A stretch of 64,000 bases of DNA from Microbacterium sp. CSI-V (GCF_001984105.1 NZ_MTQM01000008.1:1-64000); one strand, 5' to 3'; counted from the first letter of the stretch, positions 53,943 to 61,590 are shown. Notes: generated from the sequence alone by a model not told the origin. Translations and numbers: made by a program.

Positions 53943-54590
53943 GTGACCATCATCGATCTGAGCATCCCCGTCCATCCCGACATGCTGCACTGGGGTCGCC
54001 GACCCACGTACGAGATGGTGGAGGAGATCTCCGACACCAACCCGAGCGAGGTGTCGCGCTGGCTCATCGGAGCGCACACCGGCACCCACGTCGACGCCCC
54101 GAGCCATTTCGTGCCCGGCGGGACGACCGTGGACTCCCTGCCCCTCACCCACACCGTCGGCCCGGCGCGGGTGCTCGACCTGCGCCACGTCGAGAAGGAG
54201 ATCACCGCCGACGACCTGATCGCCGCGGGCGCCGAGGGGGCGACGCGCGTGCTGTTCAAGACGCGCAACTCCACCGATGCCCTCACGCGCAACGAGAAGA
54301 GCCCCACGTGGGTGGGGCTCGGCCCCTCCGGCGCACAGTGGCTCGTCGACCAGGGCGTCGTCTTCGCCGCCAACGACTACATGACGATGGAGGCCCCCGA
54401 CCACACGGTCGAGTGGCCCACCCACGTCATCCTCTGCAACGCCGGGGTCGTCATCCTCGAGAACGCGAACCTCGCCGACACGGAAGCGGGCGACTACTAC
54501 CTCGTCTGCCAGCCGGTGCCCTTCGAGGGCCGCGAGGCCGCGCCCGCCCCGGCGCTGCTGCTCCCGGCCGAGACGGCGAACGTCGTCTGA
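53943..54590 (+). CDS. Cyclase-family (kynurenine formamidase-like) metal hydrolase
   Basis: The 215-residue product has the family metal motif HTGTHVDAPSHF (HxGTHxDxPxH), an early Asp in IIDLSIPVHP and the late catalytic region. The family includes kynurenine formamidases, isatin hydrolases and other amide or lactam hydrolases. The GTG at 53943 is preferred because AGGG lies upstream at proper spacing; a GTG at 53934 would add three residues. It shares the operator type of the genes that follow, so it belongs to their pathway. Confidence 0.88.
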   Translation: MTIIDLSIPVHPDMLHWGRRPTYEMVEEISDTNPSEVSRWLIGAHTGTHVDAPSHFVPGGTTVDSLPLTHTVGPARVLDLRHVEKEITADDLIAAGAEGATRVLFKTRNSTDALTRNEKSPTWVGLGPSGAQWLVDQGVVFAANDYMTMEAPDHTVEWPTHVILCNAGVVILENANLADTEAGDYYLVCQPVPFEGREAAPAPALLLPAETANVV

Positions 54591-54599
54591 CCCGCGCGC

Positions 54600-54636
54600 G
54601 GGGCGCCCCGGATGCCGTCAGGCGCCGGGGCGTCCC
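54600..54636. terminator. Terminator between convergent genes
   Basis: A 12-bp stem with one G-T pair (54600-54611 with 54625-54636) and 13-base loop covers the stop of the phosphotriesterase-like gene and follows the cyclase-family stop by 10 bp. Confidence 0.6.
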
Positions 54637-55643
54637 GCTCCGCGGTCGAGCAGGCGCCGAGGTTCGCCGATGAGCATCTCCTCGACCCGCACCTCGCCCA
54701 GACGCGCCCGCAGCTCCGGCACGACGGTTCCGAGCAGCCGGGCGTAGCCGTACCCGCCGTGGCGGGCGAGCTGCGCCTTCGTCCACACCGACTGCCCGAG
54801 CACGTACGACGCCGACGGCCGCTCGGCCACGGCGTCGACGAAGAAGCGCAGACGCTCCCCGTCCGTGGGGTTGAACACGCGTCCGACGTGCACGTCCTCG
54901 GTGCCGAAGCACATCTCGAGCGTGGCGCCCGCATCCGACAGATCGCGCCAGTATGGGGCATCCAGGAACTCGTCGGCGTTGGTGAAGATCACGCGATCCG
55001 TCGGCAGCCCCGCACCCGCGAGCTCGTCGAGCACGGCGATGCCGTCACGCGCATCGGGGTCGAGGCGCACCGTGACGCTCGCACCACCGTGGGCCGCCGC
55101 ATCGGCCGCCGCGCGCAGCATGCCGCGTTCGGCGTCCGGGAGCCCGGCGGTGGCGCCCAGGATGCCGAGGAGACCCGCGCGGTAGTCCGTGCCGGGGACC
55201 GCGTCGTCGAGCGCGACGGCGAACAGGTCGCGCAGGCCGTCCTCGTCGAGCGCCGCGATCGCGGGCGGAAGCGTCGAGCGGATGTAGGTGCCGTACGCGA
55301 CGACGATGGTCATCCCCGACCGCCGCGCGATGGCGGGCAGCCGCCCGTGGTCGGGCCCCAGACCCCACGACGTGGACTCGACGAGCGCCCGCTGCCCCGC
55401 GGCGACCGCCGCGCGGAGTTCGTCCACGGCGGCATCCGGATCGTCCAGCCGCAGGTTGTCGGCGAAGGCCAGCATGTTGCGGCGGAGGTACGCACGCGTC
55501 TCGGGGCGCACGGTGGGCGGCCCCGGGGGCGGGGGCTGCTCGCCGGGGCGCTGCAGGCGGGCCGAGTCGGCGAGCACGTGGTCGTGCATCGACGTCGCGC
55601 CGAGCGCCTCGGCCGGGAGGGGCCCCAGGACGGTCTCGATCAT
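54618..55643 (-). CDS. Phosphotriesterase-like metal hydrolase
   Basis: The 341-residue protein of the PTE/amidohydrolase superfamily has the N-terminal HxH as SMHDHVL and a C-terminal Asp region; the internal order of strands fits a TIM barrel. Most members are lactonases or amidohydrolases and few act on phosphotriesters. The ATG at 55643 is chosen because GGGGA lies six bases before it and because longer starts (55688, 55667) fall inside the operator. One residue to check is the bridging Lys, which could not be placed with certainty. It is divergent from the cupin gene. Confidence 0.85.
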   Translation of the reverse strand: MIETVLGPLPAEALGATSMHDHVLADSARLQRPGEQPPPPGPPTVRPETRAYLRRNMLAFADNLRLDDPDAAVDELRAAVAAGQRALVESTSWGLGPDHGRLPAIARRSGMTIVVAYGTYIRSTLPPAIAALDEDGLRDLFAVALDDAVPGTDYRAGLLGILGATAGLPDAERGMLRAAADAAAHGGASVTVRLDPDARDGIAVLDELAGAGLPTDRVIFTNADEFLDAPYWRDLSDAGATLEMCFGTEDVHVGRVFNPTDGERLRFFVDAVAERPSASYVLGQSVWTKAQLARHGGYGYARLLGTVVPELRARLGEVRVEEMLIGEPRRLLDRGAGRPGA

Positions 55644-55659
55644 GCTCATTCCCCGTTGC

Positions 55660-55686
55660 GGATCCATTATTGCGTCTTTAGGATCC
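55660..55686. promoter_or_regulatory. Double GGATCC operator between the PTE-like and cupin genes
   Basis: GGATCC at 55660-55665 and 55681-55686, starting 21 bp apart. The second box overlaps a TAGGAT that could be the -10 of the cupin gene. Confidence 0.75.
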
Positions 55687-55690
55687 AATC

Positions 55691-56059
55691 ATGACACTTG
55701 TGATTCGCCCCGCCGAGCTGGATGCCGCCGAGCTGGAAGCCAAACCCCTCGCCCCGCCGAACGCCGAGCCACTGTCGGGCGAGATCATCGTCCGCGGCAA
55801 GGTGCAGTTCGTGAACGACGACCGCACCATCATCTCCGGCGTCTGGGAGAGCGACCCCGGCACCTCGCGGTGGGAGTTCCTCACCCGCGGCGAGATCGTG
55901 CACATCCTCGCTGGACGCATGACCGTGCAGCGGGACGGCGAAGAGGCGGTGGAGCTCACCGCCGGCAGCGCCGCGTACTTCCCGATCGGGTGGACGGGCG
56001 TGTGGACCGTCATCGAGCCGGTCCGCAAGCTCTACGTGGTCTACAAGCCCGCCGCCTGA
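55691..56059 (+). CDS. DUF861-type cupin protein
   Basis: The 122-residue single-domain cupin has GVWESDPGTSRWEFLTRGE and a later AYFPIGWTGVW, as in the DUF861 family that includes the ureidoglycine aminohydrolase domain. The usual metal His set is not complete in the visible motifs, so it may be a binding or non-metal form. It starts at an ATG six bases after TAGGATCC: either AGGA acts as a ribosome binding site or TAGGAT is a -10 and the message is leaderless. It shares its control region with the PTE-like gene. Confidence 0.85.
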   Translation: MTLVIRPAELDAAELEAKPLAPPNAEPLSGEIIVRGKVQFVNDDRTIISGVWESDPGTSRWEFLTRGEIVHILAGRMTVQRDGEEAVELTAGSAAYFPIGWTGVWTVIEPVRKLYVVYKPAA

Positions 56060-56067
56060 TCTCCCCA

Positions 56068-56104
56068 GGCTGCACGCCCTCGGCTCCCGCCGGGACGTGC
56101 AGCC
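56068..56104. terminator. Bidirectional terminator between cupin and amidohydrolase genes
   Basis: A perfect 9-bp stem (GGCTGCACG with CGTGCAGCC) encloses a 19-base loop with a smaller stem inside. It fills the 53-bp gap between two convergent stops. Confidence 0.75.
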
Positions 56105-56112
56105 CGAGCCGC

Positions 56113-57024
56113 TCAGCCGAGGCGCAGGAGCCGCGCGGCGTTCTCGCCGATGATCGCGGCGGCTTCGGATTCCGAGAGCCCGGGCAGCTCCTCGACGATC
56201 GCGGCCGTGGCGCCCGGGGTGTACCAGGGGAAGTCCGACCCGAGCACGACGCGCTCCACTCCGACCTCGCGTACGAGGGCCACGACCTGCACAGCCGTGG
56301 GCGCCAGGGGCGCACCGATCCAGTGCACGATCTCGGACAGGTCGAACCGCAGCGTCGGCTGCGCCTCGGCGAGCGCCGCGACGTCGCGCCACGCCGCCCC
56401 GCCCAGGTGCGCCATGATGACGGCGAGCCCCGGCCGCTCCCCAGCCACGGCGGCGATGCGCTTCGGGTCGGCCCAGCCGAAGCCGCGGACGTCGGGGCCT
56501 CCGTGGAACACGACCGGCGCACCGGCCTCCTCCAGCGCGTCGTAGGCGCCGGCGAGGCCCGGGTCGTCCGGGTACGTGCGGATGGCGATGGGGTGCAGCT
56601 TCAGGCCCCGCGCACCGTGGTCACCGAACATCTCGGCGAAGTGCGCGTACACCTCCGCGGACGTCATCACGGCGGGATTGGCAGCGAGGAACGGCAGCAG
56701 GCGCGGATGCTGCGCGCCCACGTCGCACAGCCACCGGTTGTACGCGACGAGGTCGTCGCGGAGGTCGGCGTGCGGCGGGACCGCCGGCCAGTAGTCGGCA
56801 CCGCCGGGCGGGTGCGGGAGCTCGGGCAGTTCGAAGCTCCCGAGCACGGCGGCGTAGTCGAACCCCTCGGTCTCGAGCGTCGCGAGCGCGTCGGCGACGG
56901 TGCCGGCGAGACCCGCGAAGGTCACGTCGTCCTTCTCGCCGTACTCGACGATGGGGTAGGCGGTCAGGTCGTGGAGGCCCTGCGCCGGATCGGCGTACAG
57001 GTGCAGGTGGGTGTCAATCCTCAT
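56113..57024 (-). CDS. Amidohydrolase 2-family metal hydrolase
   Basis: At 303 residues it has RIDTHLHLY at the N-terminus, GLKLHPIA, a His in VIMAHLGG and VVLGSDFPWYTPG near the end, the Amidohydro_2 (ACMSD-like) pattern. The family holds decarboxylases and lactone or amide hydrolases with one metal. It overlaps the upstream RidA-like gene by 11 bp and follows it on the same transcript. The substrate is likely a product of the RidA-like step; this is inference. Confidence 0.88.
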   Translation of the reverse strand: MRIDTHLHLYADPAQGLHDLTAYPIVEYGEKDDVTFAGLAGTVADALATLETEGFDYAAVLGSFELPELPHPPGGADYWPAVPPHADLRDDLVAYNRWLCDVGAQHPRLLPFLAANPAVMTSAEVYAHFAEMFGDHGARGLKLHPIAIRTYPDDPGLAGAYDALEEAGAPVVFHGGPDVRGFGWADPKRIAAVAGERPGLAVIMAHLGGAAWRDVAALAEAQPTLRFDLSEIVHWIGAPLAPTAVQVVALVREVGVERVVLGSDFPWYTPGATAAIVEELPGLSESEAAAIIGENAARLLRLG

Positions 57025-57529
57025 CGTCGACCTCCGGTGCCGGATGCCGGGTCTCGACGACCGTGACCATCTCGAACACGTTGTTGCCCGACAGCGTGGT
57101 GACCCCGATGCCGGCGGACGTCGAACGTCCGATGCGGTCGCCGAAGACCTCGACGAAGAGGTCGGCCGCCCCGTTGGTGACGAGGTTCACGTCGGTGAAG
57201 TCCGGGGCGACGCACACGAAGGTCAGCGTGCGGATGAAGGCGGACACCTCGTCGAGCGACCCCACGGCATACCGGATGAGGCCCAGGACGTTGATCGCGG
57301 CGTACCGGGCGGCCGCGTAGCCCTCCTCGAGGGTGACGGTCTCGCCGACGCGACCGGGGTGCACCTTGTTGCCCCGGCGATCCTCGGGCGTGATGCCGCT
57401 GATCGTGAGCGTGCGTCCCAGGTGATGGAAGGCCTTCATGGTGGCGTAGCGCTCACCGTAGGGCGGGTCGCTGTAGTCGGGGATGACCAACCCCAGTTCC
57501 TTCACGCGTTGCTCCGCGGACCACGCCAT
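57014..57529 (-). CDS. RidA/YjgF-like protein A
   Basis: The 171-residue product starts at the ATG at 57529 behind GGGAG; a longer frame would run into the operator. It belongs to the longer YjgF-endoribonuclease-like subgroup, with ELGLVIPDYSDPPYG, MKAFHHLGRTLTISG, EEGYAAARYAAINVLG and VTNGAADLFVEVFG. RidA-type enzymes hydrolyse imines and enamines; relatives deaminate 2-aminomuconate. The divergent gene encodes a close paralogue (about half identical by eye), which suggests a heteromeric enzyme or two consecutive steps. Confidence 0.88.
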   Translation of the reverse strand: MAWSAEQRVKELGLVIPDYSDPPYGERYATMKAFHHLGRTLTISGITPEDRRGNKVHPGRVGETVTLEEGYAAARYAAINVLGLIRYAVGSLDEVSAFIRTLTFVCVAPDFTDVNLVTNGAADLFVEVFGDRIGRSTSAGIGVTTLSGNNVFEMVTVVETRHPAPEVDDED

Positions 57530-57547
57530 GACAGCTCCCGTCGTAAT

Positions 57548-57574
57548 GGATCCATTCTGTGTGAGATAGGATAC
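57548..57574. promoter_or_regulatory. Double operator between the divergent RidA-like genes
   Basis: GGATCC (57548-57553) and GGATAC (57569-57574) start 21 bp apart. The second box overlaps a TAGGAT that could be a -10 for the plus-strand gene. Confidence 0.72.
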
Positions 57575-57593
57575 AACCGAAGAGAGGTGCGCC

Positions 57594-58094
57594 ATGACAT
57601 CCCCGGAAGCACGCGTCCGCGAACTCGGCCTCGAGATCCCCGACTACAGCGACCCGCCGTTCGGCATCCGCTACGGCCGCATGAAGCCGTTCCACCGGAT
57701 CGGCTCGCTCATCGAGCTCGCGGGCCTCACCCCCGAGAACCGCGCGGGGGATCGGCTGCACCCGGGCGTGGTCAGCGTCGACGTGACCGTCGAGGAGGGT
57801 TACGCCGCCGCGCGCCTCACCGCCGTCCACACCCTCGGCATGATCCGCTACGCGCTCGGGTCGCTCGACAACGTGGTGAGCCTGTCGCGCGCCCTCTGCT
57901 TCGTGGTCTGCCCGCCCGGTTTCGAAGACCTGCACCTCGTCTCCAACGGCGCGACCGACCTCTTCCTGGACGTCTTCGGAGAGGATGCCGGCAGCGTCGG
58001 CCGCGCCTCGATCGGCGCGACGAGCCTGTCGCGCAACAACTGCTTCGAACTGTGGCTCAGTCTCGAGTGCGCACCGGAGACCCCCGCGGCATGA
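57594..58094 (+). CDS. RidA/YjgF-like protein B
   Basis: The 166-residue protein matches protein A along its length (ELGLEIPDYSDPPFG, MKPFHRIGSLIELAG, EEGYAAARLTAVHTLG, VSNGATDLFLDVFG). The ATG follows GAGAGGTG. It overlaps the MFS gene by four bases (ATGA), so uptake or export is linked to this enzyme. Together with the cyclase-family, PTE-like, cupin and Amidohydro_2 proteins it probably degrades a nitrogen-containing small molecule, still unidentified. Confidence 0.88.
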   Translation: MTSPEARVRELGLEIPDYSDPPFGIRYGRMKPFHRIGSLIELAGLTPENRAGDRLHPGVVSVDVTVEEGYAAARLTAVHTLGMIRYALGSLDNVVSLSRALCFVVCPPGFEDLHLVSNGATDLFLDVFGEDAGSVGRASIGATSLSRNNCFELWLSLECAPETPAA

Positions 58095-59323
58095 ACGGCG
58101 CGCGGGACATCACCCGCACCGTGCCGTTCTGGCTGATCTTCGCCGCGTCGACGCTCGGCGGCATCACCAACTCCGCCAGCACTCCCCTGATCCCCGTCTA
58201 CGTCACCGACGTCCTCGGGGGCGGGACCGAGCTCGCCGGCGCTCTCATCTCGCTGGCCGCGGTGGCCTCGATGCTGTCGATGCCGATCGCGGGGGTGCTC
58301 GGCGACCGCTTCGGCTACCGTCTCGTCGCCGTGATCGGAAGCGCCGTGGCGACCGCCGCGATGGTGCTGCTCGTGAGCGTTCCGACCGTGTGGGGCGCGG
58401 GTCTCAGCCGCATCCTGTTCGGTCTCGGCGGCTCGGCCGCGGTGACGCTCCTCATGGCGTGGCTCGTGACCATGGCCGCGCCGGGGCAGCGCGGGAAGGC
58501 GCTGAGCATCTACGGCCTGAGCGTCTGGATCGGCCTGGCACTGGGACCGCCCCTCGGCACCGCGGTCGAGGCGATCGCGGATCCGCGCACCGTGTTCCTG
58601 ATGTGCGCCGGGCTGGAACTGCTCACCGGGCTGCTCATCCTCGCGCTCCCCCGCGTCCCCCGCGCGCTGCCGCGCGCCGGAGCGTCACCGGGCCCCCGGG
58701 GCCTGCGGGCCCTGTGGCGCGCCTTCCTCGCGGTCTGGACGCCCGGGGTCGTCGCTGCGGCCGCCTGGTGCGGCGAGGGGCTCATGCTCGGGTTCCTCAT
58801 CGTGCACCTCTCGGCCGCCGGCATCCCCGCGACGGGCATCACCGGCGCGGCATCCGTGTTCGCCGTCTTCGCGGTGTCGGTCATCGTCGCGCGCCTGTTC
58901 CTCGCGAGCCTCCCCGACCGGATCGGTCCGCTCCGGGCGACGGCGATCTCGCTCGTCGCCCTCACGGCGGGCCTGACGACGCTGGCCCTGGCCGGTGACT
59001 TCTGGATCGCGTCGGTGGGCGCCGCGCTCATCGGCGTCGGTTTCTCGCCGCTCTACCCGTCTCTGACGATGCTCGCCACGCGCGGCCTCCACCCCGAGAA
59101 CCGCGCCCTCGGCGTCGGCCTGTTCTCGAGTTTCACGAGCATCGGCTACGGCGGCGGCGCCATCATCGGCGGCGCCGTGATCGCCACGGCTCCTTCGATG
59201 TGGGCGTTCCTCCTCGTCGCGGGGCTGCAGCTGGTGGCGCTCGCGGTGCTGGTGATCTTCACGCGCGACGACTCCCCCCGGACGCGATCGGATGCCATCG
59301 AGCCTCGCGATCCGGCCGCCTGA
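58091..59323 (+). CDS. MFS transporter
   Basis: The 410-residue protein has 12 predicted membrane segments. The loop between segments 2 and 3 reads AGVLGDRFGYR (motif A of the major facilitator superfamily), and the mid-protein loop (residues about 190-215) is Arg/Pro-rich. It is translationally coupled to RidA-like B and so likely imports the substrate of the cluster; export cannot be excluded. It is the last gene with host-like composition before the probable island. Confidence 0.9.
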   Translation: MNGARDITRTVPFWLIFAASTLGGITNSASTPLIPVYVTDVLGGGTELAGALISLAAVASMLSMPIAGVLGDRFGYRLVAVIGSAVATAAMVLLVSVPTVWGAGLSRILFGLGGSAAVTLLMAWLVTMAAPGQRGKALSIYGLSVWIGLALGPPLGTAVEAIADPRTVFLMCAGLELLTGLLILALPRVPRALPRAGASPGPRGLRALWRAFLAVWTPGVVAAAAWCGEGLMLGFLIVHLSAAGIPATGITGAASVFAVFAVSVIVARLFLASLPDRIGPLRATAISLVALTAGLTTLALAGDFWIASVGAALIGVGFSPLYPSLTMLATRGLHPENRALGVGLFSSFTSIGYGGGAIIGGAVIATAPSMWAFLLVAGLQLVALAVLVIFTRDDSPRTRSDAIEPRDPAA

Positions 59324-59572
59324 CGGGGACGCCCCGGCACGGACAGGGACTCTGAATCTGTTCCGCCAATCCAAGAGCGATAACGCGGGGATGATTGCGA
59401 ACCTCGCGGGGCTCAAGCCCAGCGGCGCCGAGCAGCTGATGACGCTCCCGAAGGGCAGTCCGTCCGCACCCGCTTCGCGTCATCACCGATACTCACCGTT
59501 ATGCAAGTTTCCTGACACGGGTCCGGCCTCGCGGTTCGTGTTCGTGGCACATGAACAGCCGGTGACGCACAA
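59324..59572. other. Non-coding stretch at the left junction of the probable island
   Basis: No convincing gene, tRNA or promoter was seen here. A weak inverted repeat (GACAG...CTGTTC near 59342-59362) is present. Small frames on both strands lack ribosome binding sites and coding character. Confidence 0.4.
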
Positions 59573-59606
59573 AAGGAGGGGTCCGCATGCATGCGGACCC
59601 CTCCTT
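59573..59606 (-). terminator. 34-bp perfect palindrome, terminator of the ribbon-helix-helix gene
   Basis: Two 17-bp halves (AAGGAGGGGTCCGCATG and its complement) meet with no spacer, 13 bp past the stop. On the minus strand the stem runs into TTTTG, giving a short U-tract. It could act in both directions. Confidence 0.8.
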
Positions 59607-59619
59607 CGTCGCTGTTGGG

Positions 59620-59871
59620 TCAGATGAGAATCAGTTCACGGATGTCCGCTCGCTCAGGGTCGACGGTTTGAACCTTCCGGCCCTCGTTGATCTCGTCATC
59701 GATGTACTTTGCAATCGCGATGGCTCGGCGGACGGCCTCTGTGTACGAGAGGTGCTTGCTTGCAGCAAACTCCTTCAACGCCTCTGCGGTCTCGGGATTC
59801 ATGTTGACGCTGAGGCGTACGAGATTCTGCGTGACAGTACGTGGCTCGCGGGTCGCTTCGTTGTCGCTCAC
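59620..59871 (-). CDS. Ribbon-helix-helix DNA-binding protein
   Basis: The 83-residue protein has a GTG start at 59871 behind AAGGAG. The segment NLVRLSVNMNPETAEALKEF and the following helix (SYTEAVRRAIAIAKYID) form an RHH_1/CopG-type strand-helix-helix. Such proteins repress their own operons or act as antitoxins; no partner toxin is adjacent in the same direction. A 25-bp inverted repeat at 60124-60148, between it and the divergent three-gene operon, is a candidate binding site. Confidence 0.8.
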   Translation of the reverse strand: MSDNEATREPRTVTQNLVRLSVNMNPETAEALKEFAASKHLSYTEAVRRAIAIAKYIDDEINEGRKVQTVDPERADIRELILI

Positions 59872-60237
59872 GGGTTGCTCCTTCGGGGTGAGAACGCACG
59901 ACGCACCTAGCGATGACGGTCGCTTAGGCGCGCTGGAGCGCATCCGTTGTCGGCCGGATGCGCGGGCCCTCCTGTCGATGCGGGCATGCATCGGTGCGAG
60001 GGGGCCCGGCTGAAGAGGTTGGCGTTGGGCCGCCGGTTTCTTCGTATGCGTCAGGGGGCGCCTGATGGGAGCGCCCTCCTTATGTGGTGGTTCACGTCCA
60101 AACTGTATCACGAAAAGGCGCTACAGATACACATCCCGTGTGTATCTGACGCACCCTCATGCTACCCTCGATGTTGTGAGCATGCTGGCCCTCACCCGAG
60201 AGGCAGCCACGCACCCGTTCCGAGCCCAAGGATTTTC
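59872..60237. other. Long divergent intergenic region
   Basis: This 366-bp gap holds two GC-rich imperfect hairpins (GGGCCCTC...GAGGGGGCCC near 59968-60009, and GGGGGCGC...GCGCCCTC near 60052-60078) and the CAGATACACA palindrome at 60124-60148. A candidate plus-strand -10, TACCCT, lies near 60162. The hairpins may be part of a structured leader of the minus-strand regulator gene. No gene is supported here. Confidence 0.5.
60124..60148. promoter_or_regulatory. Palindromic operator in the island
   Basis: The arms CAGATACACA and TGTGTATCTG (10 bp, perfect) surround TCCCG. The site lies about 15 bp upstream of a possible -10 for the gene at 60238 and between divergent genes, so it probably binds the ribbon-helix-helix protein. 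Confidence 0.65.
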
Positions 60238-60717
60238 ATGAACACCGACGACGACGATGAGCATTCGTTCCCCCAGCTCCCCTGGGATGCTCTCGGCCCC
60301 CTGATCGCTTGGATGAGTTCGAACCGGGTCGATCGACTCCACCTGGTAGCTCAGCCCGCACCCAGTGCGGTCGTGGACGAGGCCCCCTACCTCGACGAGA
60401 GCGCGTACTTCTTCCACTGCGAGAAGGCCCCAGAGGCTCCAGGTCTTCTCAACATCTATGCCGTCACAGACGAAGACGGCCAGGCTGCTCTCAACGGACC
60501 CTCACGAGTGCCGCCGGCTCTTCTCCGCCCAATCCTCCGCGCTCTCGATAAGGCGTCAGTATCAGAGTTCTCAATTTCCACTGGCGACATCGAACCTCAG
60601 ATTCCCATGGCTGAGGTTGAGGTGGCCGTCGCGGTGACACCGACCGACATCGAGGAGTATGAGGAGCCGCGCCATGAAGCCTGGTCTCCCGTGATCATCG
60701 CGGTCAAGGTCGTCTGA
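60238..60717 (+). CDS. Hypothetical acidic protein, first gene of a three-gene island operon
   Basis: The 159-residue product starts at the ATG at 60238 with AAGGA upstream; a longer upstream frame reads as non-coding. It is acidic and soluble, starting MNTDDDDEHSFPQLPWDALG and ending in VIIAVKVV, with alternating strands and helices. No family was recognised. The next gene begins two bases after its stop, so the two are co-translated. Confidence 0.7.
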   Translation: MNTDDDDEHSFPQLPWDALGPLIAWMSSNRVDRLHLVAQPAPSAVVDEAPYLDESAYFFHCEKAPEAPGLLNIYAVTDEDGQAALNGPSRVPPALLRPILRALDKASVSEFSISTGDIEPQIPMAEVEVAVAVTPTDIEEYEEPRHEAWSPVIIAVKVV

Positions 60718-60719
60718 TC

Positions 60720-61034
60720 GTGGGAACCTCAGCCAATGAGTTCGAGGAGACGGAGAACCCCTCCGACGACCCGAATTTCACCCGCCAAGTCGTGCGCTCA
60801 AAAAGGGGCCGTCCCGTTCCGTGGCTTCACGTCGCAGATACGCAGCGCGCCCTCGCAGTCGGGATCGTGATTGCCACCCTCCTGCTTTACGGCTACCTCG
60901 TGGTCGCCGTTGTCTGCAAGTGGATCAATGACGAGACGTTCGTGCGGACGATCGCTGCCTTGGCCCCGCTGCAGGCGCTGGCGGCCGCAACGGTGGGGTT
61001 CTTCTTCGGCCAGAAGGAAAGCAACTCTCACTGA
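60720..61034 (+). CDS. Hypothetical two-span membrane protein
   Basis: The product is 104 residues from a GTG at 60720. A 45-residue polar N-terminus is followed by two membrane segments (about 46-67 and 79-97), the second ending GFFFGQKE, and a short polar tail. Small proteins with a final membrane helix ending in a -FFFG-type turn are frequent in accessory genes, but no function is known here. It lies between two soluble hypothetical proteins in one operon and may be their membrane partner. Confidence 0.68.
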   Translation: MGTSANEFEETENPSDDPNFTRQVVRSKRGRPVPWLHVADTQRALAVGIVIATLLLYGYLVVAVVCKWINDETFVRTIAALAPLQALAAATVGFFFGQKESNSH

Positions 61035-61074
61035 CACTCATCGCCTGACGCTCGTCACTCGAAAGGATCAACTC

Positions 61075-61590
61075 ATGGCTAGCGGATTCAAAATCAACCA
61101 CCAGGCCATCCGCCAGATGACGCGGGACATCGAGCGCGAGTTCGCACGTAACCCCGTGCGCATCCCGGTCGAGATGGACGCACCCTCCTCGTTCCCCCCA
61201 GCCGCAACCATCAACAACTACAACGGCCCGGTCGTCACGGTCAACGGGGACCACGCTCAACTCGCCTGGAGCAACGGCACCGCTAAGCAAACCGCCTCTT
61301 CAATCGCGCCAGGGTACGAGCAGCTCGCGGCCACGGTCACCAACCTCGTGGCCAGCCTCCCCGTCTTTGAGTTGCCCGCGGAGGAGGAGGAAGACGGCCG
61401 ACAAGCCGCGCGCGCCATCCTCGACGAGGTCGTCGCGGAGGCTCCCCGCAAGGAAATAATTCGACGTGGTGTAACGCTACTGCGCGGCGTTCTCGGCCCG
61501 ATCGCAGCAGGGCTGACTCGCGCGGCAACAGATGAGACGGCCGACCTGGCTCGCGACGTTATGCAGCAGCTCGGCGATTCACTTAGCTAG
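61075..61590 (+). CDS. Hypothetical protein with a polar beta motif
   Basis: The 171-residue product starts at the ATG at 61075 behind GAAAGGA. The first 40 residues are helical and basic. Residues 42-67 hold a motif INNYNGPVVTVNG then AQLAWSNGT, alternating Val and small polar residues as in short beta-helix or fibre-like segments of other hypothetical accessory proteins. The C-terminus is helical with an acidic EEEED stretch and a GVLGPIAAGLTRAA hydrophobic patch. The function is unknown. Confidence 0.7.
   Translation: MASGFKINHQAIRQMTRDIEREFARNPVRIPVEMDAPSSFPPAATINNYNGPVVTVNGDHAQLAWSNGTAKQTASSIAPGYEQLAATVTNLVASLPVFELPAEEEEDGRQAARAILDEVVAEAPRKEIIRRGVTLLRGVLGPIAAGLTRAATDETADLARDVMQQLGDSLS

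Noticed and set aside
59324..59572. tRNA or att site at the island edge
   Set aside because: The sequence ACTCTGAATC suggested an anticodon loop, but no acceptor, D or T stems fit around it.
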